Assembly (NCBI RefSeq): GCF_019039055.1
Contig: NZ_JAHOPB010000001.1
Coordinates: 3,735,987-3,799,986, forward strand
From: Reyranella humidisoli
Lineage (GTDB): Bacteria; Pseudomonadota; Alphaproteobacteria; Reyranellales; Reyranellaceae
Reading direction: 5' to 3'
DNA: 64,000 bases
A program made the translations under genes and the position numbers. Positions 59,466 through 64,000 of the stretch are shown here, piece by piece (the stretch's first letter is position 1; each line of letters opens with the position of its first letter). The notes under the pieces were generated by a model. That model was not told the DNA's origin. It saw only the letters and a list, made by a program, of their open reading frames with translations, and searched no databases.

Positions 59466-60088
59466 TCGAACATAGCGGCCCTCAACGTCGAAATTGCGGC
59501 CGAGATGGCGGCATGGCCGACCATCAGGAGAAACACAGTCCATACGGCGGTAATCACGGTCATGATCCATCCCAGAATGGCCATCACGCCGTCATCTTCG
59601 ATCAGGGCGAAACAGAAGAAGAGAATCGCCCAGGCCGGGAAGAGATTGTCGAACGGAATGGGCAACGCGAGGATCACCACGTTGGCCGTCCAGGCGAACA
59701 GCAGCAGCCGTCGCGGCAGGCCGTTGACCCATCCCTCGCGCCGCGCGTGGACGGTGTTCTCGAGCCAGCGGATGAAGCGCCGGGCCTTGCCGAGGAAATC
59801 CTGCAGCTTGCCGCGCGGCAGGCCGCGCCTGCCGATCGCGCGCGGCAGCGACGGCACGGGTCTTCCGGCGAAGTATTGCGCCAGGAGATAGAGCATCGGC
59901 ACGCCGGTGATCGTGGACAGCCAGGGAATGCCGGTCGGGACGACGTTGGCGACGTTCACCGCCAGGATCGCGAAGGCATAGGAGCGGCCTTCGAGTCCCG
60001 CGAGGAACTCGTCCAGCGAGAGGACGGACCGCCGATCTCCCGCGAACAGCCTATCGAGCGTGTCGAGAAGGCCGAAATTGTCCTTCAT
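59462..60088 (-). CDS. exoD: ExoD-family membrane protein
   Basis: A 208-residue protein of the ExoD (exopolysaccharide synthesis) family. The N-terminal cytoplasmic segment ends in LSLDEFLAGLEGRSYAFAIL. It is followed by hydrophobic segments (VVPTGIPWLSTITGVPMLYL, LLLFAWTANVVILALP, FPAWAILFFCFALIEDDG, WIMTVITAVWTVFLLM). In Sinorhizobium exoD affects polysaccharide production and alkali tolerance, but its mechanism is unknown. GGAAGGGTGG precedes the ATG, which overlaps the lyase stop by 4 bases. Confidence 0.85.
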   Translation of the reverse strand: MKDNFGLLDTLDRLFAGDRRSVLSLDEFLAGLEGRSYAFAILAVNVANVVPTGIPWLSTITGVPMLYLLAQYFAGRPVPSLPRAIGRRGLPRGKLQDFLGKARRFIRWLENTVHARREGWVNGLPRRLLLFAWTANVVILALPIPFDNLFPAWAILFFCFALIEDDGVMAILGWIMTVITAVWTVFLLMVGHAAISAAISTLRAAMFE

Positions 60089-60948
60089 CCACCCTTCCGC
60101 GCAACCAGGCGGCGGGCCAGCACGAGATGCGGCTTGTCCAGCATCTTGCCGTCCATGGTGAGGACGCCGGCGCCGGGATTGCCCTCGAAGGTGGCGATGA
60201 CGCGGTTGGCCCAGTCGATCTCGGCCTCGCTCGGCGTGAAGACCTCGTGGATGATCGCGACCTGGTCGGGATGGATGGCGATCTTGCCACCATAGCCCAT
60301 GCGGCGCGCATCGCGCGCCTCGGCCCGCAGGCCTTCGACGTTCTTTATGTCGGGATAGACCGTGTCGTAGGCGGTGACGCCGGCGGCCACCGAGGCCATC
60401 AGGTTGACGGTGCGGGCCAGCTTGAACGTGTCGTCGTAGACGCCTGGAGAGGGGCCCTTCGCCAGCGCGCCGAGATCGGCCATCAGATCCTCGCCGCCCC
60501 AGGAATGGCCGATCAGGCGGGCATGTCTGGCGGGCGCCGCCGTCAGCGCGAGGATCGCCGCCGCGCTCTCCGTCGCGATGGTGAGGATGCGCGTCGCGCC
60601 GCGTTCGATGCCCTCGCGTGCCTCCAGCGCATCGAGATAGTTCGACATCAGGTCGAGATCGGCCTGGCCGACGCATTTCGGGAACACGATGCCGTCGGGC
60701 TTGCCCTGCATGGTAGTGGCGAGGTCGCCGAGCGTGAGGCCGGTGTCGAGCGCGTTGACGCGGACGTAGAGCTTCGGCCCGGCCCGGTCGGCGCTCTTCA
60801 GGTAGGCCAGCGCCATGTCGCGCGCGATCATCTTGCGATCGGTGGCGACGGAATCCTCGAGATCGAGGATCAGCCCGTCGGGACCGGAGGAGGGGCCCCT
60901 GGCGAGCTTGCGCTCGGAATCGGCGGGGACGAACAGGAAGGAACGCAT
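60085..60948 (-). CDS. HpcH/HpaI (CitE-like) acyl-CoA lyase
   Basis: A 287-residue TIM-barrel lyase of the CitE/malyl-CoA/citramalyl-CoA group: MRSFLFVPADSERKLARG, LILDLEDSVA with metal and CoA-site residues, KLYVRVNALDTG, GIVFPKCVG, IATESAAAILAL with the catalytic Glu, SWGGEDLMADLG and GKIAIHPDQVAIIHEVFTPS. It cleaves a 3-hydroxyacyl-CoA dicarboxylate to acetyl-CoA plus a keto acid. No CitDF genes are nearby, so it is not citrate lyase. A MaoC hydratase is encoded 6 bases upstream, which could make its substrate. Confidence 0.88.
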   Translation of the reverse strand: MRSFLFVPADSERKLARGPSSGPDGLILDLEDSVATDRKMIARDMALAYLKSADRAGPKLYVRVNALDTGLTLGDLATTMQGKPDGIVFPKCVGQADLDLMSNYLDALEAREGIERGATRILTIATESAAAILALTAAPARHARLIGHSWGGEDLMADLGALAKGPSPGVYDDTFKLARTVNLMASVAAGVTAYDTVYPDIKNVEGLRAEARDARRMGYGGKIAIHPDQVAIIHEVFTPSEAEIDWANRVIATFEGNPGAGVLTMDGKMLDKPHLVLARRLVARKGG

Positions 60949-60954
60949 CGGACT

Positions 60955-61410
60955 TCAGCTCCTGGGCTTCTTGCGCATCAGCGCCTGGCGGGTGCATTCG
61001 GCGACGATCTCGCCGCGCTGGTTGATCGCGGCGTGGGCGAACTCGACGATTCCGGCATCGGGCCGCGACTTGCTCTCGCGCAGGCTCACCACGCGGGTCC
61101 GCACCCGCAGCGTGTCGCCGTGGAAGACGGGCTTGGGGAAACGCACGTCGGTCATGCCGAGATTGGCGATGGTGGTGCCGAGCGTGGTGTCGTTCACCGT
61201 GATGCCGATCATCAGTCCGAGCGTGAACAGGCTGTTCACGATGCGCTGGCCGAACTCGGTCTTCGAGGCGAACTCCTCGTCGAGGTGCAGCGGCTGCACG
61301 TTCATGGTGAGGGAGCTGAACAGGACATTGTCCATCTCCGTCACGGTGCGGGTCCATTCGTGCTCGAACACGCGGCCGACGGTGAAATCCTCGTAGTAAA
61401 GCCCTGCCAT
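60955..61410 (-). CDS. MaoC-family enoyl-CoA hydratase
   Basis: A 151-residue hot-dog-fold hydratase. The family motif is [15 protein letters not shown] with the catalytic His, followed by [15 protein letters not shown] and [17 protein letters not shown]. The Asp of the canonical hydratase motif may be in the [10 protein letters not shown] segment. It hydrates a 2-enoyl-CoA. Together with the CitE-like lyase (6-base gap) the pair resembles mesaconyl-CoA hydratase with beta-methylmalyl-CoA lyase, or itaconyl-CoA hydratase with citramalyl-CoA lyase. This is inference. Divergent from the quinone oxidoreductase gene. Confidence 0.88.
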   Translation of the reverse strand: MAGLYYEDFTVGRVFEHEWTRTVTEMDNVLFSSLTMNVQPLHLDEEFASKTEFGQRIVNSLFTLGLMIGITVNDTTLGTTIANLGMTDVRFPKPVFHGDTLRVRTRVVSLRESKSRPDAGIVEFAHAAINQRGEIVAECTRQALMRKKPRS

Positions 61411-61518
61411 CTTTCTCCTCGCGGAAGTCGAGCCTTCCTAGCATGGATGGACGCTGGGCGGCCCGCCATCGTATCAATGCCGCCACTGGATGGAACACCG
61501 AGAAACGGGAGCAAGACG

Positions 61519-62496
61519 ATGCGCGCGATGCTGAGCGAAACGCCGGGCGGGCCGGAGAGCCTGAAGCTGGTGGAGATGCCTTCCAAGCCGCTGGGCAAGG
61601 GCCAGGTGCGCGTCGCGACCAAGGCGGCCGGCGTCAACTTCCCGGACACCCTGATCATCCAGGACAAGTACCAGTTCAAGCCGCCGCGCCCGTTCGCGCC
61701 GGGCCACGAGATCGCGGGCGACATCACCGAAGTAGGCGAGGGCGTCACCGGCTACAAGGTCGGCGACCGCGTGATCGGCATGATCGGCCATGGCGGCTAT
61801 GCCAGCGAGGCCGTGGTCGACCAGATCCAGCTCCTGCCGATGCCGAAGAACATGAGCTACGAGGATGGTGCGGCGTTCACCATGACCTACGGCACCTCGT
61901 ACTACGCGCTGAAGCAGCGCAGCAGCTACAAGCCGGGCGAGACGCTGCTGGTCACCGGCGCCTCGGGCGGCGTCGGCCTCACCGCCGTCGAGCTGGGCGC
62001 GCTGATGGGCCTGAAGGTCATCGCCGCCGTCGGCTCCGACGAGAAGATGGAGATCTGCCGGAAGTACGGCGCCACGATGTTCGTGAACTACGCCAAGGAG
62101 AAGATGCGCGACAAGGTCAAGGAACTGACCGGCGGCAACGGCGCGGACATCATCTACGACGCGGTGGGCGGCGATGCCTTCGACGAATCCGTGCGCTGCA
62201 TCGCCTGGTACGGCCGCCTGCTGGTCGTCGGCTTCGCGGCGGGCCGCATCCCGTCTCTGCCGGCCAACCTCGCGCTGCTGAAGAGCTGCGACGTGCGCGG
62301 CGTCTTCTACGGCGCCTGGCGCGGCCGCGAGCCCGCCGAGGCGCGCAAGAACTTCGACGAAATGCTGGCCTGGTACGGCGAGGGCAAGCTGAAGCCGCAC
62401 ATCTCCATGCGCTTCCCGCTGGAGAAGGCCGCCGATGCCATGAACGCCCTGCTGTCGCGCAAGGCGACCGGCAAGGTCATCATCGACGTCGCCTGA
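61519..62496 (+). CDS. NADPH:quinone oxidoreductase-like MDR protein
   Basis: A 325-residue medium-chain reductase of the quinone oxidoreductase branch, without zinc ligands. AGVNFPDTLIIQDKYQFKPP, PGHEIAGDITEVGEGV, the cofactor loop VTGASGGVGLTAVELGAL and a final ATGKVIIDVA are visible. It reduces quinones, enones or possibly enoyl-CoAs with NADPH. GGGAGCAAGACG precedes the ATG at 61519. An SDR gene follows 15 bases later, making a two-gene unit. Confidence 0.9.
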   Translation: MRAMLSETPGGPESLKLVEMPSKPLGKGQVRVATKAAGVNFPDTLIIQDKYQFKPPRPFAPGHEIAGDITEVGEGVTGYKVGDRVIGMIGHGGYASEAVVDQIQLLPMPKNMSYEDGAAFTMTYGTSYYALKQRSSYKPGETLLVTGASGGVGLTAVELGALMGLKVIAAVGSDEKMEICRKYGATMFVNYAKEKMRDKVKELTGGNGADIIYDAVGGDAFDESVRCIAWYGRLLVVGFAAGRIPSLPANLALLKSCDVRGVFYGAWRGREPAEARKNFDEMLAWYGEGKLKPHISMRFPLEKAADAMNALLSRKATGKVIIDVA

Positions 62497-62511
62497 GGGC
62501 GGGAGGATCGC

Positions 62512-63267
62512 ATGGGCAGACTGTCGGGCAAGATCGCGATCGTGACCGGTGCCGCCTCGGGCATCGGCGAGGCGTCGGCAAAGCTCTTTGCCGACGAAGG
62601 CGCGCAGGTCCTGGCGGTCGACCGCCCCGAATCGGCGATCGACACAGCGCATGCGGGCAACGCGTCGATCGCGCCGTTCGCCGCCGACATCACGGGCGAC
62701 GACGCACCGAAGAGGATCGTCGCCGCAGCGCTCGACCGCTTCGGCGCCCTCGACATCCTGTTCAACAATGCCGGCGTCAGCGGGCGGGCCTTCGTCGAGG
62801 AAATGACCGACGAGATGTGGGACCGGGTGAACGGGGTCAACGTGCGCGGCATGTTCCGGCTCTGCCGCGAGGCCATCCCGGCGCTGAAGCTCAGGGCCCG
62901 CGACAAGGGCCGGGCGCGCATCGTCAACACGGCGTCGGTCATGGCCTTCGACACCGACTATGGCTTGGCTGCCTATTGCGCCTCCAAGGCTGGGGTCGGC
63001 GGGCTCACGCGCACGCTGGCGCTGGAGCTGGGGAAGTTCAACATCACCGCCAACTACGTCTGCCCGGGCGCCATCTACAGCGGCATGACACGGACCAACT
63101 TCGACAAGCCGGAGATCCGCGAGGTCTGGGAGAAGAAGGCCGCGCTGCGCCGGCTCGGCCAGCCGATCGACATCGCGCGCGGCGCCCTGCTGTTGGCCTC
63201 CGATGAAGCCGACTTCATCACCGGCCACGAGCTGGTGGTCGATGGCGGCCTGACCCTGCGCACCTGA
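62512..63267 (+). CDS. SDR-family oxidoreductase (second)
   Basis: A 251-residue short-chain dehydrogenase. Cofactor loop VTGAASGIGEASAKLF, acidic AVDRPES after beta-2 (NAD preference), NNAG in LFNNAGVSG, catalytic Ser in VNTASVMAFD, Tyr and Lys in YCASKAGVGG, and CPGAIYSGMT. It oxidises an alcohol or reduces a ketone, likely in the same route as the quinone reductase-like enzyme just upstream. GGGAGGATCGC precedes the ATG. Confidence 0.92.
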   Translation: MGRLSGKIAIVTGAASGIGEASAKLFADEGAQVLAVDRPESAIDTAHAGNASIAPFAADITGDDAPKRIVAAALDRFGALDILFNNAGVSGRAFVEEMTDEMWDRVNGVNVRGMFRLCREAIPALKLRARDKGRARIVNTASVMAFDTDYGLAAYCASKAGVGGLTRTLALELGKFNITANYVCPGAIYSGMTRTNFDKPEIREVWEKKAALRRLGQPIDIARGALLLASDEADFITGHELVVDGGLTLRT

Positions 63268-63381
63268 GACGCAGGCAATAAGGGTATGAACCCAGGGCGT
63301 TGGAAACTTCTCCGGCCAGGAGCCTAAGCCCGGGCATCTCATAAGCTCTTGACGTTGGCGGCCGCTAGTTGCCTGAAGTGG

Positions 63382-63632
63382 TCAAGCCGGGCGAGCGCTG
63401 CGCTCGGCATCGCTCAATCCACCAACGCCATCGTGATTGTAGCGGTGAACTCCAGTCGCGGCGTCTGACGATCCACGCCGCAGGCCTCCGCTGCTTCCGG
63501 GCGTGACCATCTCTCCAGCGCCAGTGCCAACAGCAGGATCCGGCAAGAGAACCGGCCATCCTGACTCCGAGACAGCCGACCCAGTTGCGCCGAAGACAAC
63601 TCCAACCGGGTCACCTCGATGTCGGCACTCAA
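63382..63632 (-). pseudogene. Decayed IS630-family transposase, N-terminal fragment
   Basis: Read on the minus strand from 63632, the frame gives VTRLELSSAQLGRLSRSQ, then ILLLALALERWSRPEAAE and ACGVDRQT, the helix-turn-helix region of IS630-type transposases. The frame then breaks. A different frame continues with VHRYNHDGVGGLSDAERSA before a stop at 63382, which is the next block expected in these transposases. So it is a frameshifted remnant. There is no intact start codon, no DDE domain and no obvious terminal repeats. The surrounding 63268-63381 and 63633-63790 hold nothing else I can name. Confidence 0.6.
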
Positions 63633-63790
63633 CCTGTCCTCCCGCGCCGCACTTTAGTCGCTTATATGGAAAACATAGCCGGTAGCGGCAGCGATTCCTG
63701 TCGGCGGTTCCCTTCGAGATTTGACGCTTGCAATTTCAAAGTCCGGCTCATCAGTAGCTCAAAGGCTCGCTTCTTACAGGAGAGACGCCT

Positions 63791-64000
63791 TTGGGATTGT
63801 TTGGTGGTGATGGCAGTGATGCCGCCTCTCCTCCGATGCCGTCGCTGCTTGACGGCCTCGGGGACGATAGCCCGTTTGGTCTGCAGGCCGACGAGACGTT
63901 GGTGCGCCAGCTCGACACCCGGTTTGCTACTGAGGTCCGCAGCCTGGTGCACGATCCGGCGACGGGCCTCGCGGGCCGGGACCCTGAGGCCGCGCTGTCC
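63791..64000 (+). CDS. Start of an unidentified gene, cut by the window end
   Basis: An open frame from TTG 63791 runs for 70 codons to the end of the window. AGGAGA lies 7 bases before the TTG; an ATG at 63836 is a second choice. The visible protein starts GLFGGDGSDAASPPMPSLL and continues to VRSLVHDPATGLAGRDPEA. Codon third positions are GC-rich as in real genes here. The segment VRSLVHDPATG followed by a glycine/acidic turn recalls repeats in large phage virion proteins, but that is a weak impression. The lower-GC region before it and the IS remnant suggest an accessory region begins here. Confidence 0.5.
   Translation, partial: MGLFGGDGSDAASPPMPSLLDGLGDDSPFGLQADETLVRQLDTRFATEVRSLVHDPATGLAGRDPEAALS

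Noticed and set aside
59462..61498. Apparent 678-residue fusion on the minus strand ending in ExoD
   Set aside because: The upstream part is an alternate frame of the MaoC and CitE-like genes; ExoD starts at 60088 with its own ribosome site.
60127..61518. Long plus-strand extension of the quinone oxidoreductase
   Set aside because: It is antisense to the lyase and hydratase genes; ATG 61519 with a ribosome site begins the conserved domain.
63662..63952. 96-residue minus-strand frame near the window end
   Set aside because: No recognisable motif, and the plus-strand frame from 63791 has a better ribosome site and codon pattern.
1..64000. tRNA, rRNA, CRISPR arrays, intact IS elements, replication origin
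   Set aside because: Looked for in the gaps on both strands; no cloverleaf, regular spacer repeats, complete transposase or DnaA-box cluster was seen by eye.

Overview
The window is GC-rich, densely packed bacterial chromosome with short intergenic gaps and many ATGA or GTGA start/stop overlaps. The gene content points to an alphaproteobacterium with a broad catabolic lifestyle, perhaps of the Reyranella/Rhodospirillales or Rhizobiales type. The evidence is two orphan tripartite-tricarboxylate (TctC/Bug) binding proteins, a Rhizobium-type asparaginase, an ExoD protein, a CHASE2 adenylate cyclase, several Rieske oxygenases, acyl-CoA ligases and SDRs, and intergenic repeats of the CATCCTGAGCGTAGCGAAGG kind. 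This is inference; no rRNA or other phylogenetic marker is present.

Layout. 0-6.4 kb: end of an MFS transporter, a transglutaminase-like protein, then a minus-strand operon (GMC oxidoreductase, NHL propeller, D-2-hydroxyacid dehydrogenase, TctC protein), divergent from an NTF2-like protein plus D-aminoacylase-type amidohydrolase pair (6.5-8.6 kb). 8.7-12.7 kb: a glycan/lipid-carrier cassette (methyltransferase, GT2-GtrA fusion, large membrane protein). 12.7-23.3 kb: MetE-like protein, phospholipase D lipoprotein with a Cys-rich insert, amidase, two VOC proteins, a LysR and a TetR regulator each with a visible candidate operator, nitronate monooxygenase, and a sulfatase next to a formylglycine-generating enzyme that could mature it. 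23.3-27.5 kb: an operon joining an APH-like kinase, a Rieske oxygenase, a glutamine-synthetase-like ligase and CutA, which resembles the logic of gamma-glutamylation-dependent amine oxidation. 27.6-34.1 kb: hydrolase, alcohol dehydrogenase, GST, then a NEW3-domain protein with an ABC ATPase and permease.

34-43.8 kb: pseudouridine synthase, amidase, FAH-family protein divergent from a DapA-family lyase, and then the most interesting element: a consensus promoter driving a 16-codon leader peptide with consecutive Trp-Tyr-Phe codons, an antiterminator/terminator pair, and a GNAT acetyltransferase. This reads as a ribosome-mediated transcription attenuator. An unknown protein, a GST and two acyl-CoA ligases follow. 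43.9-48.9 kb: a plus-strand run of P450, PP2C phosphatase, asparaginase, rRNA methyltransferase and SDR. 49-57 kb: exonuclease III, a ModA-like protein, an Asp/Glu racemase-family protein, a second TctC protein, ErpA-type Fe-S protein, DMT transporter, CHASE2 adenylate cyclase overlapping a D-glutamate-cyclase-like protein. 57-63.3 kb: acyl-CoA dehydrogenase, Rieske oxygenase, ExoD, CitE-like lyase, MaoC hydratase, quinone oxidoreductase, SDR. The last 0.7 kb holds a decayed IS630-type transposase remnant and the start of an unidentified gene that runs off the window.

No tRNA, rRNA, CRISPR array or intact insertion sequence was seen. Repeats of at least three families lie in the gaps.
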